Shown: in pieces, positions 1 to 14,700 of the stretch | How positions within the stretch are numbered: the stretch's first letter is position 1 | Layout of the letters: each line of letters begins with the position of its first letter | NCBI GenBank assembly: GCA_002633005.1 | Contig: NMRA01000579.1 | Span: 81,772 to 145,771, forward strand | Source: Phoronis australis | Taxonomy: Eukaryota > Phoronida > Phoronidae | Direction of reading: 5' to 3' | Length of the DNA stretch: 64,000 nucleotides | Position numbers and translations under genes: made by a program | The notes under the pieces: generated by a model | Told to the model about the DNA's origin: nothing | Databases searched by the model: none | What the model saw: only the letters and a program-made list of their open reading frames with translations

Positions 1-739
1 AAATAAGTTTCCACGGGCAGGGGGGAGTTTTTGTGCAATGAATGTGGAGGACAAGGTCCCGTCGCACCCCTCCCCCGCGAATGGGCCAGTGCCTGTAAGA
101 GTCGTTTCAAATACTGCTGGCTTGTCACGGCAGGTTTGTTTCAGTTGTTGAACCAGTTTGACCCGGCTTCCGACGGAATAGCAATTTCAATTTAAACAAA
201 TGATGAGAACGTGAAAAACACGAAAAATTACTCAAATTTGATGTTTTTACACCAGAACATGGTTTGAAGAAGTTTGATAATTCCGTTAATTCACATTGTT
301 TACCGTGAAATATATTTTGATACGAAATTTTCTGACAAATTAACAAACGCACGGGAGATAAAACGTTGATAGTGACGTTTTAGCCATGCCGCCCCATTTC
401 GTAACTTTTATAATTGACTTGTTAGTTTGATAGTTTATAATTAGAATTAAGACGCTTTAAATGAATGAATAGATATTTTTACTGTGGACTTTACAGTTGG
501 CAATATACAGAATAGTCCTACCGTACAAAAATAGAGTAATCTAAAAAATCTGACACTAACATTTTTTTTAGTGTCAGCTAAAAAGACTAAAAACAAAACT
601 ACAGTAAAAAATGAATTCATAAATCTTTTCAATGTTGGCTACATTCTATGAATTAATGAACATAAAACATCTCAAGAAGCGAGTGTTCAATAACTGTAGA
701 CAGCTATCTAAACTTTTGATGAACTGTAGACCCACGAAC
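1..739. other. Upstream intergenic DNA, no gene seen
   Basis: No coding exon is recognisable here. The stretch is AT-rich and contains a possible inverted-repeat element at about 457-625: one end reads ATTTTTACTGTGGAC and the other CTACAGTAAAAAAT, roughly complementary. It encloses a hairpin at 550-577 (arms CTGACACTA and TAGTGTCAG). The resemblance to the element at 45922-46166 (both contain TTTACAGTT after a GGAC) suggests an old transposon remnant. Confidence 0.4.
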
Positions 740-1085
740 CTTTCTTAGTTCTCGGGGTTGTCTCTGTTTAGACTTCGCGCTCAGCCGACAGGTGTTCGCG
801 CATGCGTATCTACACACAAGTCAGTCTGCCGTAAACAGTCAGCAAAGCGGAATGTAACGCAAGTTGGTAAAGATTTCGAGATGTTTTCGCCACTCCTTTG
901 AGTTAAAGTTTCTTCTTAAGGTTTGTTTTCGCGCTTATATATCTGTTTTTGTGCCCACAATTATCTCGTGAATGTTTTTTCCTTTTGTTTAATAGCCGAA
1001 AGCGAACAGTGTTGTTTCTGTGTGGTCGCTTGACCTGCCGAGTGCAGACAGAAAAATTATGAGCAAACGCTCTGCTTGACAGGTG
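740..1085 (+). promoter_or_regulatory. Probable promoter and noncoding first exon of EPB41L4A
   Basis: This segment is richer in CpG (GCGCTCAGCCGACAG, TTCGCGCATGCG) than the AT-rich flanks. It lies 1.6 kb upstream of the EPB41L4A start codon, and a 5' untranslated exon is expected because the start codon exon at 2707 is preceded by a possible splice acceptor (TTGTGGACAG ending at 2644). A TATATA-like string sits near 937, and possible donors are CAG/GTGGGC at 1083 and CAG/GTAGAC near 1111. No single element is decisive. The assignment rests on position and base composition. Confidence 0.35.
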
Positions 1086-2706
1086 GGCTATTTTACTGTC
1101 GTTTTTGCAGGTAGACTTTTATGCCTTTTTGGTCGTATAATTATGCGTTGGATTTTTGATTAGAGTATTTGGTTGTCCCTGATTTTGAAAATATGAATGT
1201 CACGCGTTTATTTGGCAAGTGTAGGCCTAGCTATAATAAGCATAGCCTGGCATACTAGCAATTAGCAAATTTGTTTTGTTTTCAAATCAGAGACCTGTAA
1301 AGGTAACCAATTACTTCATTCCTGAAACCAAACATATTTAGGGGGGTCTAAATACACTGATAGAGAAATCCTTCTTTTTAATTGTCCAAATTGTCTGGAG
1401 GAGAACTGGAGGAGAAACCTACCGTCACTGCAGTGTTGTGACTCATTGTGATTTCGAGGTGTGACGTATAGTCGTATAAAGGCCTCTTCAAATCGCTTGC
1501 CAACGAGCGACTGCCTACTGGCTGAGGGGCTTGGATGCTCTACTCGCACTCCAGTCGCCTGGGCTCTAGTGAAGAGGTGGATTTTTCGTTTACTCTTTAG
1601 CCATCTGAATAATCCTGTGTCAATTGAAAATCGGACATAATTCTTCAAACTCCAGTTCAAAAGGGTAATGGTTAAGGTCAAGGTTAGGGATGTGCTTTAG
1701 TTCAGGAATTAAGGTTACAATTAAGTTTTGTTGTGCCGTGACATTCGAGATCCATTACACTCTCTTGCTTCTGAGGTACAAAAGTATGTGAGACTATGTA
1801 CGTTGACATGAGGTGGCCATAGCTTCCCCCCCTCTTGCCACAAATTCCAAATAGTTTCCCTCTGTGGCCCCTTTTGTATGCTTCACCCTGAGACACTTCC
1901 CCATTGTAGGAAAATCCACAGGAGTGAAGCTGATTTTGAAACCTGGTCGTTGGTGGGTTTTCTTGTGTCTGGGCTGGTCGACCAGAGAGCAGCAGCTTCC
2001 CCCTGGTGGCGAACCATTTGGCCAACATCTCTATTTGTAGCCCTTTTTATATACTGTCACTGTTTATTTCACTTCTATCACATTCATTTTACCTAGCACT
2101 TGAGGATGAGACATATGCTCATGAAATATAGAGCTTTGCTATTTGAACTTGTTTGTTGGCAATGTCTATTGAAAAGTTGCTTTACAAATGCACACTGCCT
2201 CGTGCGCATCTTTTAAAACACTAAAACACATTACTCCTCCGAAAATGCAAGATTCTTGACTTACAGCCAGTCGGGTAAAACATGACTGATCTTATTTCCA
2301 TTGCCCTTGGAGTTACTGTTTCATATATGTTACCACTTCAATTACACTAAGTCTGCTGGGCCCAAAGGACACAGGCTCAAGCCTGATCAGGAATATCCCT
2401 GTGAGTGAGAACGAGTATACATCAAGCTGCCCAACGGAAAGTGCAGTCGCGTTTTCAATCAAGTTTTTGTTAAAGTTTATATTTCAATATAAACTTAAGC
2501 ATTTGGTTTGCAGATCACGAATCAATGAACAAGGGGCTCAATGATCTTAATCACAAGAGATAATGTACTGTTCATTTCAAATCCTGATTGTTTGGTCTCA
2601 ATGCAATTTGGATCTAATATTTAACCAAACTTTTCTTGTGGACAGTTGGAGTATCTCCGTCACCTTGCCAGATAGTGACCAGGTGTTGGCACTATTATTT
2701 TTGGAC

Positions 2707-5700
2707 ATGTCGTGCTTTGGAGACAAGCCTAAAGAATGTGTGTGCAAGATTTACCTGCTGGATGACACGTCGTACAATCTCACCTGCAAGGTAAGTGAAA
2801 AGATGTTCAACAATGTAACTAGCCGTCGCAACTGGATCAACAATAGATATCCAGGCTTGCAAAAATAGGGTGTTCAAAATAAGGTTTCCTAGTCTGGGCG
2901 TCCATGATCAAGGAGGCGTGACTGTGTTTTATGACCATAAGCCAAATTGTTGTTAAATTGTAGTATGTTACCATGGAGACATGAGTCTACAAAAAAGTTC
3001 ACCCAACCTTAAACCTTATCTTAACCAACTTTTCATCGAATGGTACTGGCTATCCCTGAGCTGGTGTTACCACGTTGGATGATGCACCGATGCTTATTTG
3101 CTTATGACAATTCTCTACTTATTTCGCACAATTTGCCATTTTCTATTTTTCAAATGCCAATTACCTTATTACAAATAATGAAGACTTCACCAAATCTGGT
3201 ATTATGACATCTACATACTTCAAACCATGCTGGTAACTGGCTAAAATTTTCTAAATATGTATTTTGTGAGACAGATTTGACAAACATAACATCACTTGTT
3301 GGCCATATTGCTTGAAAAACAAGTGAAGATTTCTGTACTAGGTAGGGTGTCTGAATTTGAGTCCGGATGACACCTGCTAGATGAAAGCCTGATAACGACA
3401 TGGACCAAGCATCTGATTATGTGAATTCTTAGCAGTTCGCATGAGCTTCCGGGTCAAATTACTTGGTGTCACTTTGAATGGGGGTAATTAAGAATTGTCA
3501 TCTCACGTTGAAATTCTCTGCTGTGTACACCATTTCTGGCCACCTTTATATAATGACCTACCTTAGGTGTTCATTTTCTTTCTTGAATAAAATAAATTTA
3601 GTTAACCAAGTGGCTGATATTCTATCTAGATTATTTTTATTTCTTGAACAGGTGGTCACATGTGTGCAAAACTTTTGAACTTTACTATCTTCCGAAAAGG
3701 ATTGTATTACCGTGATGTCTATTTTTACTTTTTGTGAATGTTACTCAGTCATGCTTATTGGTGCAACCTAATTATTCAAAGACGCGTTGCATAACATGTT
3801 TTCTTAGCAAAATGCCTTCTGGGCTTGTTTTTCTAAATTCTGTTTGTAGACAAAACTCAAGCTTGTTTGGTGTTGATCTTGTGGTGCTAGCTTGTAAGAA
3901 ATCGGAATTGTCCAGAGGGAGTGTTTTGGCGGATTAGTTCTATCCCCAATGATATGTGTGGGATTTATATAATTGATTATAATTGATGGATTTAGAACCC
4001 ACCATATGCCCTCCAGCCTACAGCAGGCCTTATTCGGGGTTAGATTTGTAGTAGGTTGGTTATAGGCTATTGTAGATTTTTAATGCGTGATTTTTAATAT
4101 ACTCAGAATGGCATTTTTAAGTTGAAAATTAATCATTTTATAGTACATTATTTTGTAAGCAATTTGGAATTTTTCGAAGCGTTACACTTTGCAGTGTTTT
4201 TACCAGGATTGAAGTTGGGTGCATTGGGAATAACAGAATGCTGTCGATATCAATGTTCAGTTAAGTCCCATAGAGGAGACATGGTGTTCATTGTTTTTTG
4301 GTTCATATTTTTTGTTAATAATTAGATTTTAATTAGGTTCTAATTTTGATAAAAATGGCAAAATTCTGACTGAAGGGGGCGCTATTCTAAGGAATGTGGC
4401 TGTGGTGATTCAACGTTTTACAACTGACACCACTTAAAAGCAATGTATAGTCACGATTGATAAAAAATTGAGCTCTGTAATCAAATTTGAGTGTAGGGTT
4501 TCAAAATTTGAGCATGGTGTCTCGACAAGCTTTTTGAACTGCAGTGTAATTAGACATAGATTTGTTTTAAAGTACAAGACGTCGTAAGTCCTCATCAAAC
4601 AATTGCAAGGATTGACAGACTAAAAATATACCAGCATGTTTTTGCGTTCTCTATAAATATTGGTATAACTTGTTTACAATGTGGGTAACATAATTACTTA
4701 GTGAAGTAAATTGCAATTACATTACTCTGTCATGAAGTTTTCTTGCTTGATTGTATGTTTGTTTGCACTTCCTGTCTGATCAACATTAAATTGTTAAAAG
4801 CTCCAGACATGTTGTTTTTGGTTGAAATTGGATGTAAGATGGTGCTGTGGCAGCCATTTTTCAAATTTTCAACTTTTGAGGTATTCTTCTGAAATGTGGT
4901 ATAAGAAGCCGATGTCATTTTTTCTTACAACTTTCCATTCACAAGGTTTTCAAGACTCATGCGTGTTCTAAATATTTTTGCTCAAATTCTTTCTTATAAT
5001 AACAATGCAAAGTAATTAATTATTAAGTTGGTCACTGAGGTGCATTCCACTAAACAAATATTTTGTAGTAGTTTTTCATTCCAGCGGTCCGCCCTAAGGC
5101 GGTGATATTGTTCTCCATCAAGGCTACAGTTCTCTGGATTTCTGTTTTTGTGATGTTTTGGTAACCAACACTGTGACTGGCTCAGTGATTGAACTTGCAT
5201 TTTTCCATTCACTTTTTGTACTATAATGTGTGTATTAATAAGTAGATCAAGTAACCGTGTTTGTGAAAACAGCGAGGCCCATTTGTCACTCTGTGTGTCC
5301 AGTAGAATGTAATTTCAGTGGTTCACCTGTGGTAATTTTTAGCCAAGATCTTTCTTTGTTCCCTGGTATTGATCAGTTTGGGCAGTGGATCCAATGTTGT
5401 CAACAACCTGAGTGTTGTATCAAAGCTGTTGGTTCTACTGAAAGAACAGTTTAGCTTTCTAAACAGACGGCTTTCATCACTTATCCAATCTTCTGGTGGT
5501 TGTATGAATGAGTATTCACACTTCACACACAAGAGGTTCAGAATTAATGAGCCTTGGACAAGGGTGAGAACAAGGTGATACAATTTTGTCTGCACTGGGG
5601 AAAAAGTAGCGAATTGCACTTCACTTTATGAGTGTTTTATACACCTGTGGGAAAATGACAGGTAGGAGAGTTTCGACTACTTGTTGGGAAGAAGCCTGGA

Positions 5701-8700
5701 TTTGAAAAAATCTTGAAAAATGACAAATGAAATTATGATTATTTACCCGCTAAATGAAAAACGACGAATGAAATAACGGTTATTTATCCACAAAATGAAA
5801 ACTGATAATATTAACTTACAGGGGTCTAGCAGTTTTCTTTAGATTGAATCACGGGCATCTGTAATTGTTTCTCAGAATGTAAAATCCTGGAACCCTGTTG
5901 AAATATCATTTATAATTTAGACCCATTTTGCACGTTGTTCATGTTGCATAATTGGTCTAAAATAGGACCGACAAAATACTAGCTTTGGCTGGCTGGCCTT
6001 TATACATACACACATACCATATGTGTACTACAAACTGCTATCCCAATATATACGAACAATTTGCGGGTGATTCACTAAATATTGCTTATATTGAATGTAT
6101 GCTTCACAGGTCTCAGAAGCGAATCGCCAGTTTTTGGTGTCAACAATATCTTTTTGGTTTGTAGTTTGTGCGGTTCAGGAAAACTATGATACTGGTTGAA
6201 GTTTCTTTCCTTCGCGAGGTTACGCACGCGACAGGCCTTCCGTATGCCTTCCCTCTCCCTAACGCTGTGTATGTTGATTGTGTGGCATGTTGTCACACCT
6301 GTGCCTGACCTTTCACCTTTAGGTTATCACGCTGTATCAATAGACTTATTATATAGTGATTGGTCTTTCTCTGAGATCTGACTTCACTATGAATTATTAT
6401 ATTTCAAGATTTCTCGGGCAGGTGTGCCTGTTTTTTTTCCTGAAATTGTCCAGTTTCAATTTTCACTTTTTGAAAAAAATTGACACTGGATTCCACCGAT
6501 ACTGTACCTGTGTCCGTAATGGTTTAAATTACAGAAATCGTTTTTCTATTTTTTCGAAAGGTTGATGATCTGACTATAAATAATAAAAGCTTGATACTAA
6601 ATATTTTATGACACCTACTAAGTGGAAACACCAAGCTAATAATAGCCTTTAAAAATTTGTTAATCTTTGCGTTTTAGAAAATTTTGATAAAGTGAAATTT
6701 CACTTATCAGCCATGTTGTGTGAGTGACAAAAACTCACACACAAGTAGTGACCTTGGTCTTCTACTCCTCTGAGAGTACCACGTCATTTATTGAAGAAAT
6801 GTGGACCTACTGATATTGCATTATATGACTGCAATCTATATCAACCATATGCGAATAGATACTATTCCATTATGTGACTGCAATCTATATCAACCATATG
6901 CGAATAGATACTATTGCATTATGTGACTGCAATCTATATCAACCATATACGAATAGATACTATTGCATTATGTGACTGCAATCTATATCAACCATATGCG
7001 AATAGATACTATTGCATTATGTGACTGCAATCTATATCAACCATATGCGAATAGATACTATTGCATTATGTGACTGCAATCTATATCAACCATATGCGAA
7101 TAGATACTATTGCATTATGTGACTGCAATCTATATCAACCATATACGAATAGATACTATTGCATTATGTGACTGCAATCTATATCAACCATATGCGAATA
7201 GATACTACTTGTTTGACCGACAGAGTCCTACTCTGGGGGATTCACTAAAAGTCACAATTTAGACATTTTTACACAGATTCCAAACAAATACTTGATCATT
7301 CATGTACTTTTCAGTGTAAAGTAATTTTAGAAAGTTAAGACATTTTAGTGAAGTAAGTCTCTGAGGCACTTTGGTCATCATGGGTATCTGTTACAGTTCC
7401 TAATCATGGCTGTGTCCCAGGTGAGACATAATGAGATCATAATACAGGTATATCCCAGGTGAGTTCTCCTGTGGAATGTTCACGCATTACCCATTACCAG
7501 CTCTGCTGCAGGTAAATCGCTGCAGTGATGTCGACACCTTGTTTCACTGCGTGGTTAACCAATGAAATCGCTACGTATGTGGTGTTAAACATATCAAAAA
7601 TATGTTGATGGCGATGTGAATTTTCACCAGTTTGGCTTACAACTTACATCAGAGTTGTGTTTTATTTTGTAGAAGGAAAGCTGTAGAAAAATACAGTTTT
7701 GTAATGAAATAATGTGCTGGGACCCTAGAAAAATTCAATTCCAAATTTAGCCGAGCTAATTTCGTCACAACATATCTCAGGAACGGCTGGTCAGCTTCTT
7801 ATAAAACTTTCTAATACTATGTTTGATATGCTTAAAGGAATGTTCCACTTTTGCTACAAAAATAGGACTTTCAGAAAATATGTACTTTTACCGAGTTAAT
7901 GATCCATACTTTCGTAGATATTCGGCTAAATAAACAAACCTGCCCTGCGTAACCCTGGGAAAATAACAGATCATAAATGGCACGATTCTTTTTTGGATAA
8001 TAGTCGAATTTAATGTGCCTGCGTTTTGAGAAGCATTTTTTCCACTGAATAATGCATAAGGAGATCCAGCGGGGGTCAAGGCGGTTCGGACCCCTTCTTT
8101 TTCCCTTGGTTTTCGTGATATCAAATCTAGAATTTTCAAATTGTTGACTTAGGCATCCCTTTTTTAAAAAAATCCTCGATCTGACTCTGCTTTTGAAAAC
8201 CCTGGATCTGCCCCTGTAATGGGCATCGAACTCAGGTTCTCAAAATGTGGGCACGTTTTATCCGACTATTGCTATTGTGTGAGGGAGTCTGGTTCCTGGC
8301 AAAAGCAGATTTTACATGTTAATCATGGTCAACAAGATTACTTCATTAAGTTTTTATCTCTCCCTTGTGTGGAGTAATGCTATTTTAATTAAGCTATGCG
8401 ATATGTGTACATGTTATGTTCTCAACAGATGTGCCCATCATATTGTCAGATCTCCTCTCACACTGGGAATTATCATTGGAACAAAGGCAATCACCGACTG
8501 TACGTTTGTCATGTACAAGTTGTCCTTGTTTATTGACTCAGGAATTGCAGTCACATAATCACTGATAAGGTCAATTAATCTGGTAGAGATCAGTCAATGT
8601 CACGTTTATGGACAGAATCAGGTTGGAACAAATTTTTGTATTTGTCAGAGCCTTTGTGGTCTTTGTTTGAATAATTGTTAGAAAATTATTGGGTTATATT

Positions 8701-11700
8701 TGGAACTTGCTGGTGTTTTCTTAGGTGAGCCAAGAAAAAAAACAATCAGTATGTGCCAAAAATAACGCTTTCCTGGCATGGCGGGTATTGAATGGTCGTG
8801 AGACTGCAGAGCAAATCATTCTGGCTAATCTGATTGTGAATTCCACTTCCACTCGGCCTTGATGAAGGGGAATTCCGCTTGCACTCAGTCGTCACATCAC
8901 GGTATTGTGGGTCATATTGTCCGATTATTTTTGGCGTGTGTGATTGCTACATCTAGTGTCCTTGCGCATATTTCACACAATGTCCAAATTCGCAGACCTT
9001 TTTACAGTTTATCCAAATTTGAAAAGTTAACCAACTGATGTAAAGGCAAATTTAACCAGAGTTTGTGATATTGTTGCCATTAATAATGTAAAACCTTAAA
9101 ATTATGTTATCCAATTGTTGACTGGTAGATGCAGTTTTATTCTTTCTGAAAAGTTAGTGCTGTGGTTTTACGACATCCTTAAGCTATCATACTTCACAAT
9201 CTGTGGTGTGATAAATTGTCCATGTGGGCTGATATCTCAATAAAATGTAGTTAACCTAAAGGCGCAGGTCTGAGCTTGGTGGTAGGTACGCATCCTGGTG
9301 TAAAATTTGTCTTGAAGTGGAGCGTTCTCAGTTGGCTGAACATTTTGTCTGGTTTTCTGTGTTACAGCATACTGCAAACTCAGCCCCTGGTATATGCGAT
9401 AATAAATCGTAGGTGATGGCTGAAATCACTATCAACAGTTGTTGATTTAAACTTCAACATAGCCTGGCTACAGATATGCACCTGTGAGCGATCGTTTAAA
9501 CGAAAAACAACATGTCTCTTTCTATACAGCTCTATATACACATGTATTTGCTGCACTTCAAAAGCACTGTTTGTCTTCTTTACAAGTTGGTATCATATAC
9601 TAGCGCTTTGTGTGCACAACAAAACGTTTTCTGATTCAGTTTAGTTTTAATTGTTCGTTGGCAGTCTCACGGCTGGCTGAATTTCTAAAGTGAGACCTAT
9701 CTGTTGGGGATTGGATCATACCAGTCTNCGACAGAGTCCTACACGGGGGGATTCACTAAAAGTCACAGTTTAGACATTTTTACACAGATTCCAAACAAAT
9801 ACTTGATCATTCATGTACTTTTCAGTGTAAAGTAATTTTAGAAAGTTAAGACATTTTAGTGAAGTAAGTCTCTGAGGCACTTTGGTCATCATGGGTATCT
9901 GTTACAGTTCCTAATCATGGCTGTGTCCCAGGTGAGACATAATGAGATCATAATACAGGTGTATCCCAGGTGAGTTCTCCTGTGGAATGTTCACGCATTA
10001 CCCATTACCAGCTCTGCTGCAGGTAAATCGCTGCAGTGATGTCGACACCTTGTTTCACTGCATGGTTAACTAATGAAATCGCTACGTATGTGGTGTTAAA
10101 CATATCAAAAATATGTTGATGGCGAGGTGAATTTTCACCAGTTTGGCTTACAACTTACATCAGAGTTGTGTTTTATTTTGTAGAACGAAAGCTGTAGAAA
10201 AATACAGTTTTGTAATGAAATAATGTGATGGGACCCTAGAAAAATTCAATTCCAAATTTAGTCGTTGTCACAGCGTATCTCGGGAACGGCTGGTCAGCTT
10301 CTTATAAAACTTTCTAATACTATGTTTGATGTGCTTAAAGGAATGTTCCACTTTTGCTACAAAAATAGGACTTTCAGAAAATATGTACTTTTACCGAGTT
10401 AATGGTCCATACTTTCGTAGATATTCGGCTAAATAAACAAACCTGCCCTGCGTAACCCTGGGAAAATAACAGATCATAAATGGCTCGATTCTTTTTTGGA
10501 TAATAGTCGAATTTAATGTGCCTGCGTTTTGAGAAGCATTTTTTCCACTGAATAATGCATAAGGAGATCCAGCGGGGGTCAAGGCGGTTCGGACCCCCTC
10601 TTTTTCCCTTGGTTTTCGTGATATCAAATCTAGAATTTTCAAATTGTTGACTTAGACATCCCTTTTTTTAAAAAAAATCTTCGATCTGACTCTGCTTTTG
10701 AAAACCCTGGATCTGCCCCTGTAATGGGCATCGAACTCAGGTTCTCAAAATGTGGGCACGTTTTATCCGACCATTACCATTGTGTGAGGGAGTCTGGTTC
10801 CTGGCAAAAGCAGATTTTACATGTTAATCATGGTCAACAGGATTACTTCATTAAGTTTTTATCTCTCCCTTGTGTGGAGTAATGCTGTTTTAATTAAGAT
10901 ATGCGATATGTGAACATGTTATGTTCTCAACAGATGCGTCCATCATTGTCAGATCTCCTCTCGCACTGGGAATTATCATTGGAACAAAGGCAATCACCAA
11001 CTATACTTTTGTCATGTAAATGTTGCCCTTGTCTATTGACTCAGGAATTGCAGTCACATAATCACTGATAAGGTCAATTAATCTTGTAGAGATCAGTCAA
11101 TGTCACGTTTGTGGACAGAATCAGGTTGGAACAAATTTTTGTGGTCTTTGTGTTAGTGGATAAATTTATATTTTGAATAATTGTTAGAAAATTATTGGGT
11201 TATATTTGGAACTTGCTGGTGTTTTCTTAGGTGAGCCAAGAAAAAAAACAATCAGTATGTGCCAAAAATAACGCTTTCCTGGCGTGGCGGGTATTGAATG
11301 GTCGTGAGACTGCAGAGCAAATCATTCTGGCTAATCTGATTGTGAATTCCACTTCCTCTCGGCCTTGATGAAGGGGAATTCCGCTTGCACTCATTCGTCA
11401 CATCACGGTATTGTGGGTCATATTGTCCGATTATTTTTGGCGTGTGTGATTGCTACATCTAGTGTCCTTGCGCATATTTCACACAATGTCCAAGTTCGCA
11501 GACCTTTTTACAGTTTATCCAAATTTGAAAAGTTAACCAACTGATGTAAAGGCAAATTTAACCAGAGTTTGTGATATTGTTGACTTTAATAATGTAAAAC
11601 CTTAAAATTATGTTATCCAATTGTTGACTGGTAGATGCAGTTTTATTCTTTCTGAAAAGTTAGTGCTGTGGTTTTACGACATCCTTAAGCTATCATACTT

Positions 11701-14700
11701 CACAATCTGTGGTGTGATAAATTGTCCATGTGGGCTGATATCTCAATAAAATGTAGTTAACCTAAAGGCGCAGGTCTGAGCTTGGTGGTAGGTACGCATC
11801 CTGGTGTAAAATTTGTCTTGAAGTGGAGCGTTCTCAGTTGGCTGAACATTTTGTCTGGTTTTCTGTGTTACAGCATACTGCAAACTCAGCCCCTGGTATA
11901 TGCGATAATAAATCGTAGGTGATGGCTGAAATCACTATCAACAGTTGTTGATTTAAACTTCAACATAGCCTGGCTACAGATATGCACCTGTGAGCGATCG
12001 TTTAAACGAAAAACAACATGTCTCTTTCTATACAGCTCTATATACACATGTATTTGCTGCACTTCAAAAGCACTGTTTGTCTTCTTTACAAGTTGGTATC
12101 ATATACTAGCGCTTTGTGTGCACAACAAAACGTTTTCTGATTCAGTTTAGTTTTAATTGTTCGTTGGCAGTCTCACGGCTGGCTGAATTTCTAAAGTGAG
12201 ACCTATCTGTTGGGGATTGGATCATACCAGTCTCCAACCAGGTTAGTATACAACCTGATAATCAACAATAGACCGTTTTAATAACTGCAAGGCGATTGTC
12301 AGACTGTGTGGTGTCTTTTGTTCAAAGTCAGAAAAACGTGAAAGTCGATTTCACGCGAACAAAGGAAAGATTTCATCAATAATTCTTTATTTTTAAAATG
12401 GCAATTATGGAAATGTGTAGTGTTATTCTTGGTTCTGAGTTTTGTCTTTTCATCAATACCGATGTTTGTTCATATAGTTAATGGGGTCATAAAGACAGGA
12501 GGTTAAATTATGCAATTTTTCAGCGCACAACAACATCGATTTCAGTATTTTGCACAACTTACCGATTTCAGAATTTTGTGCATTGTAATCACCGACAAGT
12601 TGTGTAATTTTGAAGACACTCCGGAAACAAGTTCATAAAAGTAGAGACACGGGTTTGCTCATTTATGATTAATGATCGTCTGGTCACGAAATATTTGATT
12701 AATTAAACAGAACTTTATATGACACGACGACTTGATTTGTCCTGCATGATGCCGAATGTCTAGTTGATTAAAGAGAATTATATATGGTAGTAAAACTAAA
12801 TTTTACATGCGTGTCTTTTTGACATAGTGAAGAGCAGTGTGTGTTGATTTTGTGTACAGAAGTGTTTTTTGTTAGGGTTCTCTCTGAGCAAAAATTCAAA
12901 CATGGCGGATATTCCACATCATGTTTTAGTATCCTAATTTCTGTTAAAACAGAAATTAACATTTAGTTGCACTTTATTTTTACTTTTTGGGGATGTCATT
13001 GCCATTTTCATAACAAAATAAGTCCCTCTATGCAACACTATTTCAATCTGAGTTTTCAACTATTCCTTTAGATCTAAATTTAGCTCAAGGGTTTTCAAAC
13101 ACGGCTCAGGACTTCTAAAACATGGCTGAAGGCTTTTCAAACATGGCGCAAGATTTCCATATTTGGTGCAGAACACTTCAAACATGGTGCAGCTCCATGC
13201 GTGAAGTAGTATGTTGTTGCTTGTCAGTTACGTGTTCTCTTGAGGTTCAAAAAGGCATTATTCATAGAGTAGTGGTACCGGTGTTGGTCGAGTATATTAT
13301 GCCCGAATTTTGAGAACCAGTTTTCTCCACTGAATAATGGGCACCAAACTGGTTCTCTGAAAATCCATTATTTTCTTGTAAATTTTGGTCGTGTTCATAA
13401 TTTTTAATTATGTGATTAAAAATGTTGGTAGAGTTTATTTTTACAAAGAAAAATTTGAGATCAGTTTGTTAGTGTAAAGCAGTGTCTGATATTTAGAAGA
13501 ATATGAGGAATGCCAAACTTGTCCTTGTTCCAATCTTTAGAATCGGTAAAGTTTAATTTGTCATGAATTTCAGTGTCCCAAATTTTTGGAGACTGTCATA
13601 CACTGGAGAATATTTACTGTAGTTATTGAGAAACCAGAACTATTATTGAACAAAATGCTGTCATGCCCTAAAATCTTTCATTTCATTTTCCGAAAATATT
13701 GGAAAATAAGCATTTGGTTGCAAAGAAAATATTGAGTTCCGTTTGTTTGTTCCATTTTAGACTTATAAGAAGACACTTCAGAGTTAGGAATTTTGTACAC
13801 ACAGCTCCCTGGTATCCCTTGTAGAAAAAAGTGTTTATGTTTGACATGTGTTCTATAAAGAATACGAAAGTGAACTGTCTGTAGTGCATTAGTGAATCAA
13901 TGACCCTTCACATGTACACCTGGTATTAGGGTGAGGGCACACAGTTATTGCAGAACACTGCAATAGGTGGACCATACAAAGCACCTCTTGCCACCAGTTG
14001 AACACACTGAAGCATACACCAGTCTACCACAACAATGCCCCCCTTTGCCAATTGGGGTATAATGACCTTCTAGTGTTTAGATTAAGGATTAATTCAGGAT
14101 TAGCCTCATTGTGGACCCACATTCATAGCAGGCTGTTCTGGTCTGGCTGTATTCAGTTCCCTCAAGCCTCCTGAAAACACCTCCATACACATGTGTGGTA
14201 CCCAGAATATTCTATTGCATTTGTTCAGGTGGTTTGATGTCAAAAGTTAGTACCAGGAAACAGATATTTTGTGCCGGCCATGGGACTGTGTCTCATTTAT
14301 TTTCAGATTGTCAGATTGATTTTACTTCGTTAGTTTAGACATTTGCCCGATTCATTTCTGGGAATATTGTCGACATAATTTGTTCCCTTTTCCCCTTATC
14401 TTTGTCGCAAAGTTGATAATTCGAGGCAAAGAGCCATTCCATTCGGAATTTGTTCACAGTAGTCTAATGGCGAATTTTTTCTGTCTGATTTTCAAAATGT
14501 CCTGACAGGTTTTGACAATTGCGGACAAATGTCCAGGACCTAGTAAAAAAGCAAAATTTATGTGAACTGAAAACTGTCGGTCTGAATGCTTAAATAGCAA
14601 CTGTTTCCATACAAAGTTAAATGGGTGAGTATTTCTTTACCATATACCCTTCGAAAGGTTGCCTTTTCCGATTAAATACTTTTGAAAGGTCCTTTTTACA

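Noticed and set aside
1316-2028. Minus-strand open frames upstream of EPB41L4A
   Set aside because: Length is within chance for this sequence, and no protein family or splice structure is visible.
7888-10642. Two nearly identical 83-codon minus-strand frames (7888-8139, 10391-10642)
   Set aside because: They recur only because the 2.5-kb segment is duplicated. No homology, splice signals or codon pattern supports a protein.
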